Positions 51,359 to 60,237 of a stretch of 64,000 bases of DNA are shown piece by piece. Made by a program: the position numbers and the translations under genes. The stretch covers positions 83,029 to 147,028 of the forward strand of contig DASVQC010000050.1 of the NCBI GenBank assembly GCA_036389335.1. The letters run 5' to 3'. The notes beneath the pieces are model-generated. The model was not told the DNA's origin and searched no databases. It saw nothing but the letters and a program-made list of their open reading frames with translations. Origin of the DNA: JAIVGV01 sp036389335 (GTDB lineage: Bacteria > Acidobacteriota > Blastocatellia > Pyrinomonadales > Pyrinomonadaceae). Every line of letters starts with the position of its first letter. Position 1 is the stretch's first letter.

Positions 51359-51431
51359 GGAAACTCACCACGAAGACACGAAGACTCAAAGAAGACATGG
51401 CCTGTCATCTTCGTGTCTTCGTGGTTATTCA
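51359..51431. repeat. Intergenic inverted repeat of 8-bp units (CACGAAGA type)
   Basis: Left arm CACGAAGA twice, then CTCAAAGA; right arm TCTTCGTG twice. Stem of about 25 bp with a short centre, between the CYTH gene and the lipoprotein gene. The unit is 8 bp, so it is a variant of the heptamer class. Confidence 0.75.
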
Positions 51432-52006
51432 TTCTCAGTGTTGCGGCGTTGCAGCGCGGCGCGCAGGTCGTCGCTCGTCAGGTGGACGAGCCGGCCGCCG
51501 GTGAACAACTCGTCGTTGGTCACTTCGAGGGCGGCGAACTCCGGCGGCGCGAGCGCCGCCATTTCTTCGTCCGACGCGAACTCGATCTCCGCGAGAATCA
51601 GGCCCCAGAGCGCGCCGAGGAACACGTCTATCGAATAGGCGCGGCCGTCGTGCTCGTAAGGGTAGCGGTTCTTGCGTAGCTCGTTGCCCTCGAAGACGGC
51701 GAGTTGTTCGTACTCGGCTTGCGAGAGGTAGAGGTTCGTGATGAGCGTGCGCGCGAAATCATTCGGGTCGGGCGCGAACTTCTGCGTCAGCTTCCAAGTC
51801 CACTCGCGCTTGTACGGCTCGCGGATTTTGCGCAGGCGCAGGCGCGTGCCCGTGATGTAGTTGTCGAAGATTTGCGTGTGCGGCGACTTGCGCTCAAGAC
51901 CGGGCGGCAGCGCGCGCAAGAGGAAGCGCCGCTCGCGCTCGACGCGCGCGTACTTCGCCCGCTTCCCTGTCACGTCCGCCGCCGAGCCGAGGTACGCGAG
52001 CGCCAT
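51425..52006 (-). CDS. CYTH-domain protein
   Basis: 193 aa. Begins after a short leader with YARVERERRFLL, an ExExR form of the CYTH ExExK triphosphate-binding motif, then TRLRLRKI, REWTWKLTQKF and ELRKNRYPY, DVFLGALWGLILAEIEF. Such proteins bind a triphosphate and include triphosphatases and class IV cyclases. The ATG at 52006 overlaps the aconitase stop (TGATG), so it is co-translated with it, an unexplained pairing. Confidence 0.82.
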   Translation of the reverse strand: MALAYLGSAADVTGKRAKYARVERERRFLLRALPPGLERKSPHTQIFDNYITGTRLRLRKIREPYKREWTWKLTQKFAPDPNDFARTLITNLYLSQAEYEQLAVFEGNELRKNRYPYEHDGRAYSIDVFLGALWGLILAEIEFASDEEMAALAPPEFAALEVTNDELFTGGRLVHLTSDDLRAALQRRNTENE

Positions 52007-54000
52007 CACGCCCCCACCAGTTCCGCTTCCGGCTCGCGCAGGAACTCCGCCGGCTCGACGATGCGCCCGGCAAGCGCCGACGCCGCGACGACGTAAGGGC
52101 TGGCGAGGTAGACCTGGCCGGGGCCGCTGCGGCCGGGGAAGTTGCGGTTCTGCGCGCTGACCGTGACCTCGGCGGGCGAGCGCGACGCGCCGGGGCCGGC
52201 GTTGATGCACGCGCCGCAACTCGGATCGATCAGCTCCGCGCCCGCGCGCTCGAAGATTTCGATGTAGCCGCGCGCGCGCGCGTACTCCTTGATCTTCTGC
52301 GAGCCGAATTGCAGGTAGAGGCGCACGCCCGGCGCGACGCGCTGCCCACGCTCGACCGCGCGCCGGAGCACCGCCGCGTACATGTCCATGTCGGCCATCT
52401 TGCCGCCGGTGCAGGAGCCGCCGTAGGCCGCGTCGATCTTGATCTCTTCCGCGAGGTCGCTGATGCTGACGCCGTTGCGCGGGTCGCCCGGCAGCGCGAC
52501 CATCGGGCGCACCTCGCTCAAGTCGATCTCGAAGCGGGCGGCGTACTCGGCGTCCGGGTCGCTTCGCAGGAAGCCGCGGCGCACCTCTTCGGCGTTCAAG
52601 CCGCGCGTGCTCGTCAAGTATTCGAGCGTCACCTCGTCCGGCTCGATGATGCCGGTGAAGCCGCCCGCCTCGACCGCCATGTTCGTTAAGGTCGCGCGCT
52701 CGTCAATCGGCCAGTCGGCGAGGCCTTCGCCCGCGAACTCAAGCACCTGCCCGATGCCCTTGCCCTCTTTCATGTAGTCGGTGGCGAGAATCTTCAGCAT
52801 CACGTCCTTGGCGGACACGTCGGCGCGCTTGCGGCCCCTGAGCACGAAGCGGACGACTTCGGGCACGCGCACGCGCACGTCCTTCGTGTACCAGGCGTTG
52901 GCCATGTCGGTCGAACCCACCCCGAAGGCGAAGCAGCCGAGCACGCCCGCCATGCAGGTGTGCGAGTCCGTGCCGATGACTAACTGACCCGGCAGGGCGA
53001 TGTCTTCGACGACGGCGTTGTGGCAGATGGCTTCCGAGCCGCGCTCCTCCGTCCCGCCGTAAAGCCTGATGCCCTGCTCCGTGGTGAAGGCTTCCTGCGT
53101 CGTGGCGAGACCGTTGGCGCGGTCGAGGAGACCCATCCGCCGCTTCTCTTCGGGCATCACGCGACCGAGGAAGGTCAGGTGGTCGCGGAAGGCGTAGACC
53201 GATTCGGGCTCCGTGACGCGCGCGTCACGCCCGAGCGCGTGCTTGAACAAACTCTCCGCCATCGGCGTGACGTACTCGTGCGAGAAGCGCACGTCCGCGA
53301 CGGCGAACAGGGCGTCGCCCGGCTTGACGGCTTCGACGCCGACGCGACCGGCGCTCACGAAGGCGTGGCGCGCGACGATCTTCTCGACGATGTTCATCGG
53401 TCGCGGCTTCGTCGCAAGCGGCGGGGGCGAGACTTCGCCCGCGAGCCGCGCCTTGTTGTAGTTGAAGAGCCCGCCGTACTCGACGATTGCTTTTGAAATC
53501 TCGTCGAGCCCGCGCGTAAATTCTTCGAGCGGGATCTCCTCGCCGCGCTTGATGCGCTCGATGAGCCCGAAGTCGGTCGAGGTTAAGAGCCCGATGTTTT
53601 GCGAGTTCTGCCCGTAAATTTTCTCAATCGTTTTGGCGATGACCAGCTCGACACCCGCCGCCTTCTCGGCGAACGGCGCGGTCTCCCTAGAAGAGCCGCA
53701 GCCCTTCGACAGCCCCGAAACGACGACCGAGAAGCCGCCCCGCTTAACTTCGTCCTTCCTCACCGCCTGCTCGCGCATCCCGACGTAGACGTATTCGCCC
53801 AGGGTCTCGTCGTAGTAGAAGCAGACCCAGCCGGGCGTGATCTCGTCGGTCGAGATGTTGTTCATCAACGCGAGGGCGGGCGAGTAGTCGAGCGATTCAC
53901 CCGCTTCGAGCTGGCGGCGGATGAGCGAAGTGTCTTCGGTCAGGAACAGCGTGCGCCCGCCGAACTTGATCCTCGCGGGGCGCTTTGTAGTCTTCTCCAC
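52006..54000 (-). CDS. Aconitase-family hydratase with N-terminal swivel domain
   Basis: 664 aa from GTG at 54000. Residues ~1-185 are the swivel domain (NISTDEITPGW, SGLSKGCGSSRETAPFAEKA, IYGQNSQNIGLLTSTDFG). The catalytic part follows with LVIGTDSHTCMAGVLGCFAF and SCGACINAGPG carrying the three Fe-S cysteines, and AAYGGSCTGGKMADM. In AcnA-type proteins the swivel is C-terminal and in AcnB a HEAT-like domain precedes it; this one is swivel-first without HEAT. Citrate/isocitrate or isopropylmalate could be the substrate. Confidence 0.88.
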   Translation of the reverse strand: MEKTTKRPARIKFGGRTLFLTEDTSLIRRQLEAGESLDYSPALALMNNISTDEITPGWVCFYYDETLGEYVYVGMREQAVRKDEVKRGGFSVVVSGLSKGCGSSRETAPFAEKAAGVELVIAKTIEKIYGQNSQNIGLLTSTDFGLIERIKRGEEIPLEEFTRGLDEISKAIVEYGGLFNYNKARLAGEVSPPPLATKPRPMNIVEKIVARHAFVSAGRVGVEAVKPGDALFAVADVRFSHEYVTPMAESLFKHALGRDARVTEPESVYAFRDHLTFLGRVMPEEKRRMGLLDRANGLATTQEAFTTEQGIRLYGGTEERGSEAICHNAVVEDIALPGQLVIGTDSHTCMAGVLGCFAFGVGSTDMANAWYTKDVRVRVPEVVRFVLRGRKRADVSAKDVMLKILATDYMKEGKGIGQVLEFAGEGLADWPIDERATLTNMAVEAGGFTGIIEPDEVTLEYLTSTRGLNAEEVRRGFLRSDPDAEYAARFEIDLSEVRPMVALPGDPRNGVSISDLAEEIKIDAAYGGSCTGGKMADMDMYAAVLRRAVERGQRVAPGVRLYLQFGSQKIKEYARARGYIEIFERAGAELIDPSCGACINAGPGASRSPAEVTVSAQNRNFPGRSGPGQVYLASPYVVAASALAGRIVEPAEFLREPEAELVGA

Positions 54001-54263
54001 GGCGTTGTTTCGACTCCTTGACCTGCGATGAGTTCGTTGATTTAAGAGTCGATTATAACGGGCGGCGGGCGAAATGTCGTGTGGCGCGAACGTGCGTGTC
54101 TCAGCCGGGACGGGGCTGGCTGCGGGCGCGGCGCGTGTTACCGCCCGTGAGAGGACTAAGGGGCGTCGGGTGATGCCGCCGAATCCGTGTTTGCGCCTCA
54201 CTTTCGCAGTAGAATGCCTGGTCAGGCGCTGACGAGTTTTGCAGGGTTGGAGGGGAGACTTAT

Positions 54264-55022
54264 TTGGACACCGGGGCTTACCTCGAACGCATCAACTACC
54301 ACGGCTCGCTCGCCCCGACGGCTGAGACCCTGCGCGAGTTGCAAGTCGCTCACCTGCTGACCGTACCTTTTGAGAATCTCAGCATTCACGCCGGGCAGCC
54401 GATTGTCCTTGAAGACGAAGCCCTGTTTACCAAAATTGTTGAAGGCAGGCGCGGCGGCTTCTGCTACGAAGCCAACGGTCTGTTCGCCGCGCTGTTGCGT
54501 GCTCTCGGCTTCGACGTCCGTATGCTGTCAGCCCGGGTGGCGAACGCGGAAGGCGAGTTTGGACCGGACTTCGACCACATGACGCTGATGGTTACGTTAG
54601 AGCAGCGTTGGCTCGTGGATGTCGGATTCGGTGATTCATTCCGCGAGCCGTTGCTGCTCGACGAGCGGGGCGAGCAGGTGCAGGGCAGCCGCGCCTACCG
54701 CATTCTTCCCGACGGCGCCCACTTGATTCTGACGCGGCGTGATGACGGAGATGAATGGAAGGCTCAGTATCGCTTCACCTTGCAGAGCTACACGTATGCC
54801 GACTACGCAGAGATGTGCCGCTACCACCAGACTTCCCCGCAGTCGCATTTCACCAGAGCACGCATCTGCTCGCGGGCGACTGAAGCAGGACGCATCACAC
54901 TCAGCGGGATGCGTCTGATCACAACGTCTGAGAACGGCGGGCGGCAAGAGCGAACCTTGACGAGCCAGGAAGAGTACGCGGCGGCACTGCGTGAGCATTT
55001 CGGCATCGTCATGATAAGCTAA
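54264..55022 (+). CDS. nat: Arylamine N-acetyltransferase
   Basis: 252 aa from TTG with GGAGGGGAG upstream. Catalytic triad C67 (EGRRGGFCYEANGLF), H105 (PDFDHMTLMV) and D119 (WLVDVGFGDSFREP), and the N-terminal VPFENLSIH block. Acetyl-CoA dependent transfer to arylamines or hydrazines. GC is a little lower than in the flanking genes, as in the next two genes. Confidence 0.93.
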   Translation: MDTGAYLERINYHGSLAPTAETLRELQVAHLLTVPFENLSIHAGQPIVLEDEALFTKIVEGRRGGFCYEANGLFAALLRALGFDVRMLSARVANAEGEFGPDFDHMTLMVTLEQRWLVDVGFGDSFREPLLLDERGEQVQGSRAYRILPDGAHLILTRRDDGDEWKAQYRFTLQSYTYADYAEMCRYHQTSPQSHFTRARICSRATEAGRITLSGMRLITTSENGGRQERTLTSQEEYAAALREHFGIVMIS

Positions 55023-55212
55023 CGCCATGAAGCTCTTTCGGCTCGCGCCGCGCCTGACAGCTCATTCAACCCGACTGCTCGGTAGCGATTCTCTCATCGT
55101 CGAACTCTTCGATTTGACAGAATGCCGCTCGCTCGCGGCGGGTTAATCCGGGCGTGAGGCGGCTCCGTTGCGGATTTAACTTTTCACTCTCATAAAAGTG
55201 AGGGAACGTGCC

Positions 55213-56676
55213 ATGCGAATGAGCCGCCGGAATTCCTTAACCGACGACGCCCCGACCACAGCGAATCCTTTCCTGCAAGGCAACTTCGCCCCCGTCCGCG
55301 AAGAGGTGACGGCGGACGATTTGACGGTCGTCGGCAACTTGCCGCCGGAGATGGACGGCATGTTCGTGCGCAACGGTCCCAACCCGCAGTTCCCGCCGAT
55401 CAAGAATTACCACGTGTTCGAGGGCGACGGCATGCTCCACGGGGTGCGCATCCGGGACGGCAGGGCGAGCTATCGCAACCGCTACATTCGGACGCCGTAC
55501 TGGAAAGGCGAAAACGCGGCGGGCCGTGCGCTATACGGAAGTTTCCTCGACCCGCCCAGCGTCACCATCGTGGTGCAACTGATACGGAACTGGCTCAAGC
55601 GCCTCCCCATGATCAAGAACACGGCGAACACCGCCCTCGTCTGCCATAACGGTCGGTTGCTCGCCCTCTGGGAAGGGGGCGAGCCGCACGAGATTCGAGT
55701 CCCGGACCTGGGGACGGTCTGCACTTACGACTACGGCGGAAAGCTGAAGCACCAGTTCACAGCCCACCCGAAGGTTGACCCGGCGACGGGGGAGATGCTG
55801 TTTTTTGGTTACAGTATATTCAAGCCGTCTGTCCGATACGGTGTGGTCAGTCCGCAGGGGGAGATCAGTGGCATCACCACCATCAGTATTCCCCGACCCG
55901 TCATCATGCACGACTTCGCCGTCACGCCGCGGCACACCATCTTTCTGGACGTGCCGTTAACGGTCAGCTTCAAGCGCCTGCGACGGGGGCAGCCTTTGCT
56001 GAAGTTCGAGCCGGAGCGAGGCGCTCGCTTCGGAGTCCTGCCACGCTACGGCAGTGGCGAAGACATCAAGTGGTTCGAGGTCTCCCCCTGCTACGTGTTC
56101 CACACGCTGAACGCTTACGATGACGGCGACGAGGTGGTGTTGCTGGCGTGCCGTACAGAAGGTTTTCCGGACTCGTTCTTCATGCCGCCGACCGCGCGTG
56201 CGGGCGACGAGCCGCCCATCGGCAAAGAGTTCGCGCCCGTGATGTACCGCTGGCGTCTGAACCTGAAGACCGGGACCGTGCGTGAAGAAGCGCTCGACGA
56301 CGTGCCCACAGACTTTCCCCGCGTCGACGAGAGGCTCCTGGGAAGCCGGACGCGATACGGCTACGCCTTTAACGTAAATGAGTATAACGAACTCCTGAAG
56401 TACGACTTCGAGCGTGGCAGGAGCGAGCGACACTACCACGGCAAAGTGCGCATCGGCGGGGAAGCCGTCTTCGTGCCGCGCCCGAACGCCACGGCGGAGG
56501 ACGACGGTTGGCTCGTGACCTACGTGCACGACGAGGGAGACGGCACGAGCGAGTTGATCGTGATCGAGGCACAGGACTTCTGCGCGCCGCCGTTGGCGCG
56601 CGTGCGGATTCCGGCGCGCGTGCCCTACGGCTTTCACGGGGCGTGGATTCCCGGCGAGATGCTGGCAGAAGGGTGA
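55213..56676 (+). CDS. Carotenoid cleavage oxygenase family protein
   Basis: 487 aa from ATG at 55213 (GAGGGA upstream). The seven-bladed propeller family is marked by FVRNGPNPQFPP, HVFEGDGMLHGVRI, and the four iron-binding His in TAHPKVD, VIMHDFAVT, YVFHTLNA and YGFHGAW. Cleaves a carotenoid, apocarotenoid or stilbene double bond with O2. Substrate cannot be told. No carotenoid synthesis genes are nearby. Confidence 0.92.
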   Translation: MRMSRRNSLTDDAPTTANPFLQGNFAPVREEVTADDLTVVGNLPPEMDGMFVRNGPNPQFPPIKNYHVFEGDGMLHGVRIRDGRASYRNRYIRTPYWKGENAAGRALYGSFLDPPSVTIVVQLIRNWLKRLPMIKNTANTALVCHNGRLLALWEGGEPHEIRVPDLGTVCTYDYGGKLKHQFTAHPKVDPATGEMLFFGYSIFKPSVRYGVVSPQGEISGITTISIPRPVIMHDFAVTPRHTIFLDVPLTVSFKRLRRGQPLLKFEPERGARFGVLPRYGSGEDIKWFEVSPCYVFHTLNAYDDGDEVVLLACRTEGFPDSFFMPPTARAGDEPPIGKEFAPVMYRWRLNLKTGTVREEALDDVPTDFPRVDERLLGSRTRYGYAFNVNEYNELLKYDFERGRSERHYHGKVRIGGEAVFVPRPNATAEDDGWLVTYVHDEGDGTSELIVIEAQDFCAPPLARVRIPARVPYGFHGAWIPGEMLAEG

Positions 56677-56748
56677 ATCGTTGAAGGGTGGGAACGGGCG
56701 TTAGGCGTGGGTCGATGAGAATTCGCCGCGCAATAAGTGGGGCTTCTC

Positions 56749-57204
56749 GTGAACATAAAAATAGACGACCTGAAAGGTTCCGAGATACACGAACTGTTGC
56801 GGGAACATCTCCGCAGCATGGCGCGGCTCTCGCCGCCGGAGAGCGTGCACGCCCTGGACATCGAGGCGTTACGCAGACCGGAAATCACCTTTTGGACGGT
56901 GTGGGAGGGCGGTGAGCTGCTCGGCTGCGGGGCGCTCAAAGAACTCGACGCCCGACACGGCGAGATCAAATCCATGCGGACATCTTCGCCACACCTGAGG
57001 AAGGGCGTCGCGAAAAATCTTCTCCGTCACATACTCGAAGAAGCCAAGCGCCGCGGCTACAGCCGTGTGAGTTTGGAGACGGGCTCGATGGAAGCCTTCG
57101 AGCCCGCCCGCAGACTCTACGCCGACTCCGGCTTCACCTATTGCGAGCCGTTCGCGGATTACGCCGAAGACCCGAATAGCGTATTCATGACGATGGAGCT
57201 TTGA
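56749..57204 (+). CDS. GNAT family N-acetyltransferase
   Basis: 151 aa from GTG at 56749 (another GTG lies 4 codons upstream). Acetyl-CoA loop is SPHLRKGVAKNLLRHILEEA; following segments YSRVSLETGS and PARRLYADSGFTYCEPF are typical. Acceptor unknown, similar in pattern to small peptide- or antibiotic-type acetyltransferases. Confidence 0.87.
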   Translation: MNIKIDDLKGSEIHELLREHLRSMARLSPPESVHALDIEALRRPEITFWTVWEGGELLGCGALKELDARHGEIKSMRTSSPHLRKGVAKNLLRHILEEAKRRGYSRVSLETGSMEAFEPARRLYADSGFTYCEPFADYAEDPNSVFMTMEL

Positions 57205-57422
57205 GTCTCCCTTTCCGCCTAACAACTCGTCCGACCGGACGCCCCGACAGCTCCCCTCTCATCATTGAATCGTCCCTTCTGCTAGAATGCGGCTCGTCGG
57301 CGCGGGTTGATTCGGGCGCGGCGGCGCGCGAGCGTCCGCTGGTCGTCGCGAAACCGGATCGCCGGGCGGCGACAACCGTCGGGTCGGGGCTGTAGAATTC
57401 CGCGCGAGAGGGAGGGTGGGGG

Positions 57423-58121
57423 ATGTCCGCTCAAAAATCAGAGGGCAGTGCGCGCGCGCAGAAGACTGCGGAGGGGGCTCTGCGTTGCCGCCGCAAGTTC
57501 CTGCGCTTCTTTCCGGGCGGCTTCCGCGACGAGACCTACCTCGAATGGGAGCGCGACTACAAGTGGGAGACGCACGAGCGCTGGGAGGAGCAACTGAGCC
57601 GCGACGAGTTCCGCCGCCTGCTCAAGAGCGGCGAGTTCTCGGAGATCAGTAGCCGCGCCGTGCGCGTCGAGCAGAAATCGCGCCACAGCATGCTCTTCTC
57701 CTTCGAGAAGATGGCGCTGCGCGACGCGGTCAAGTCTGAGGATGGCGCGCGCGCGTTCGGCGAAGGGCTCTACGAGTTCCTGCACGGCGCGGGCGACGCG
57801 CGGAAGAAGTTCGAGCGCTGGGTCGGCGTCGTCGAATCCTTACCGCGCCGCCAGACGCGCGTGCTGACGTGGCCCCTCGTTACCGTCTTCGGCTTCATCG
57901 CGCTTCCCCTTGAGCACATCTTCCTGAAGCCCAACGTGACGCGCATAGCCGCGCGCGAGTACGGCTTCGACTTCCGCTACGTCTCGCGCCCGAACTGGGA
58001 CACTTACGAGAGCCTGAGAGAGTTCGCCGCGACGGTGCGGCGCGACAACCGCGACTTGAAGCCGCGCGACATGATCGACCTGCAATCCTTCATCTGGGTG
58101 CAGGGCTCGGACGAATACTAG
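57423..58121 (+). CDS. Conserved protein of unknown function
   Basis: 232 aa, no signal peptide. Strongly conserved-looking N-terminal block RRKFLRFFPGGFRDETYLEW and DYKWETHERWEEQL, a middle FSFEKMALRDAV, and the C-terminal end DLQSFIWVQGSDEY. One short hydrophobic stretch (VTVFGFIALPLEHIFL). I recognise it as a widely occurring uncharacterised protein but not its role. Confidence 0.82.
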   Translation: MSAQKSEGSARAQKTAEGALRCRRKFLRFFPGGFRDETYLEWERDYKWETHERWEEQLSRDEFRRLLKSGEFSEISSRAVRVEQKSRHSMLFSFEKMALRDAVKSEDGARAFGEGLYEFLHGAGDARKKFERWVGVVESLPRRQTRVLTWPLVTVFGFIALPLEHIFLKPNVTRIAAREYGFDFRYVSRPNWDTYESLREFAATVRRDNRDLKPRDMIDLQSFIWVQGSDEY

Positions 58122-58175
58122 GGGCGGAAGGTTTTTCAACAAGTTCTACGTTATCTCTCTGACTGAATAGAACGC

Positions 58176-59429
58176 ATGACGAATCCGCAGCCGCAGGGCG
58201 CGCCGCGAGTCGCGCCCGTCTCGGAGATCAGGTCGCACTTCCCCGCGCTCGAACGCGTGCAGGAAGGTCACCCGGTCGCCTACTTCGACGGGCCCGGCGG
58301 CACGCAAGTCCCGCGCGCCGTCGGCGACGCGCTCGCCGACTACCTCTACCACCACAACGCGAACACCCACTGGGAGTACCCGACGAGCGCCGAGACCGAC
58401 GCCGCGCTCGACGCCGCCCGACGCACCTTCGCAGAGTTCTTCAACTCCTCCCACGACGAGATCGCCTTCGGCGCGAACATGACGGCGCTCACGCTCCACC
58501 TCTCGCGCGCCCTCGGTCGCCTGTTCTCGCCCGGCGACGAGATCGTCGTCACCGAACTTGATCACCACGCGAACGTCGACCCCTGGCGCGAGCTGGCGCG
58601 CGACCTCGACCTCACGGTGCGCACCGTGCCGCTCATCACGGAGACGGGGCAGCTCGACTGGGAGGTGTACGCGCGCCTGCTGAACGACAGGACGCGGCTC
58701 GTCGCCGTCGGCGCGGCGTCGAACGCGCTCGGCACGATCAACGACGTGAAGGGAGCCGCGCGGCTCGCCCGCGAGTGCGGCGCGCTCGTCTTCGTAGACG
58801 CCGTCCACTACGTCCCGCACGCGCTGGCAGACGTGCGCGAGTGGGCTTGCGACTTCCTCGCCTGCTCCGCCTACAAGTTCAACGGTCCGCACGTCGGCGT
58901 GCTCTACGGCAAGTTCGAGCTGCTTCAATCCCTGGAGTTCCACCGCCTCAAGCCCGCGCCCGACTACGCGCCGGAGAACGCCGAGAGCGGCACGCTCAAC
59001 CACGAAGGCGTCGTCGGCGCGGCGGCGGCGGTAGACTTCCTCGCCTCGCTCTCCGACGCCGCGGGCACGCGCCGCGAACGACTCGCGCACGCCTTCGACG
59101 AACTGCACGCGCGCTCGTCGCGCCTCTTCAAGATTTTGTGGGACGGACTCTCCGACATCGAGGGCGTGCGACTCTACGGCGCGCCGCCCGGCGCGGCGCG
59201 CACGCCGACGCTCGCCTTCACGGTCGAGGGCGTCGCTTCGAGCGAGGTCGCTCGCAGGCTCGCGCGCCGCGGCGTCTTCGTCTCGCACGGCGACTTTTAC
59301 GCGCAGACGGTCGTCGAGCGTTACGGTCTCGCGCCGGAAGGGTTCGTGCGCGCGGGCTGCGCCGTCTACACGACCGGCGAGGAGGTCGCGCGCCTCGTCG
59401 AGGGCGTGCGCGCGGTCCGCGTGGGCTGA
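58176..59429 (+). CDS. Cysteine-desulfurase-like PLP protein (class V aminotransferase)
   Basis: 417 aa. Class V fold: YFDGPGGTQVPRAVGDAL, VVTELDHHANVDPWREL, VGAASNALGTINDVKGAARL, FVDAVHYVPHALADV and the PLP Lys in SAYKFNGPHVGVLYGK. It matches the VC1184 subgroup of cysteine desulfurase-like proteins, whose substrate is unclear. The active-site Cys loop of true IscS/SufS is not visible. Confidence 0.9.
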   Translation: MTNPQPQGAPRVAPVSEIRSHFPALERVQEGHPVAYFDGPGGTQVPRAVGDALADYLYHHNANTHWEYPTSAETDAALDAARRTFAEFFNSSHDEIAFGANMTALTLHLSRALGRLFSPGDEIVVTELDHHANVDPWRELARDLDLTVRTVPLITETGQLDWEVYARLLNDRTRLVAVGAASNALGTINDVKGAARLARECGALVFVDAVHYVPHALADVREWACDFLACSAYKFNGPHVGVLYGKFELLQSLEFHRLKPAPDYAPENAESGTLNHEGVVGAAAAVDFLASLSDAAGTRRERLAHAFDELHARSSRLFKILWDGLSDIEGVRLYGAPPGAARTPTLAFTVEGVASSEVARRLARRGVFVSHGDFYAQTVVERYGLAPEGFVRAGCAVYTTGEEVARLVEGVRAVRVG

Positions 59430-59505
59430 GCCCGCGCGACGAACGCATCCGTGAAGACTCGTTATCGAGTCGGGTCGGTGTTGAGTCGGACGGCTGACGC
59501 TTCTG

Positions 59506-59967
59506 ATGAGCATCGAGGAGAACAAGGCGGTCGTCGCGCGCTTCTACGAGGAGCTGTGGAACGGGCGGCGGCTCGAAGTGGCGGACGAGATTTTCGCGCC
59601 CGGCTGCGTGACGCACCAGTTGCGCTCCGGCGCGCCCGTCGCCTCCGTCCCGCGCTCTCCCGCCGAGGTGAAGGAGCACGTCTGGTCGTGGCTCGCGGCG
59701 TTCCCCGATCTGCGCTTCGAGGTCGAGCAGGTCGTCGCCGAGGGCGACCTCGTGATGACGCGCAGCGTGATGCGCGGCACGCACGCGGGCGCTTGGATGA
59801 ACGTCGAGCCGACGAATCGCGAGGCGTCGATCCGCATGACGGTCGTCCAGCGCATCGCCGGGGGCAAGATAGTCGAGGACTGGGTGCTCGTCGAATCGCT
59901 CGGCTTCTACCAGCAGCTCGGGCTCGTGCCCGACTCGCGCGAGATTTTCGCGCGCGGCGCGCGTTAG
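59506..59967 (+). CDS. SnoaL-like / ester cyclase family protein
   Basis: 153 aa. NTF2-like fold: ENKAVVARFYEELWNGRRLE, EVKEHVWSWLAAFPDLRFEV, VMTRSVMRGTHAG, QRIAGGKIVEDWVLVESLGF. The SnoaL-like group includes polyketide cyclases and many uncharacterised stand-alone proteins. No polyketide cluster is nearby, so the role is open. Confidence 0.85.
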   Translation: MSIEENKAVVARFYEELWNGRRLEVADEIFAPGCVTHQLRSGAPVASVPRSPAEVKEHVWSWLAAFPDLRFEVEQVVAEGDLVMTRSVMRGTHAGAWMNVEPTNREASIRMTVVQRIAGGKIVEDWVLVESLGFYQQLGLVPDSREIFARGAR

Positions 59968-59995
59968 ACGAGCCGCCGGGCGCGCGGAAAAAGGC

Positions 59996-60023
59996 TTGCC
60001 TTCCCGCGCGCGCGGCGTAGAAT
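59996..60023 (+). promoter_or_regulatory. Sigma70-type promoter of the patatin fusion gene
   Basis: TTGCCT (59996-60001), 16-nt spacer, TAGAAT (60018-60023); the leader to the ATG is about 205 nt. Confidence 0.55.
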
Positions 60024-60237
60024 ACTGGCGCTACGAGCCCTGGGGTGCGCCCGGCGCGACCTCAAACCTTTTCACACCGATCCGTCGTCGCGCGCGGCGA
60101 CTTCCCCGAAGACTCTCACGGCTCAGCATCGCGCCGCAGCTTGGTCGAAGTTTTATCACGCCCGAAGTTCTCCGCCGCACACGGCGATCCCCGCGCGCCG
60201 CGACGCGCCGCCGGAAAGCTCACACGAGGCACAACAC

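Noticed and set aside
54001..54201. N-terminal extension of the aconitase-family protein
   Set aside because: Arg-rich without similarity; the swivel domain begins just after the GTG at 54000.
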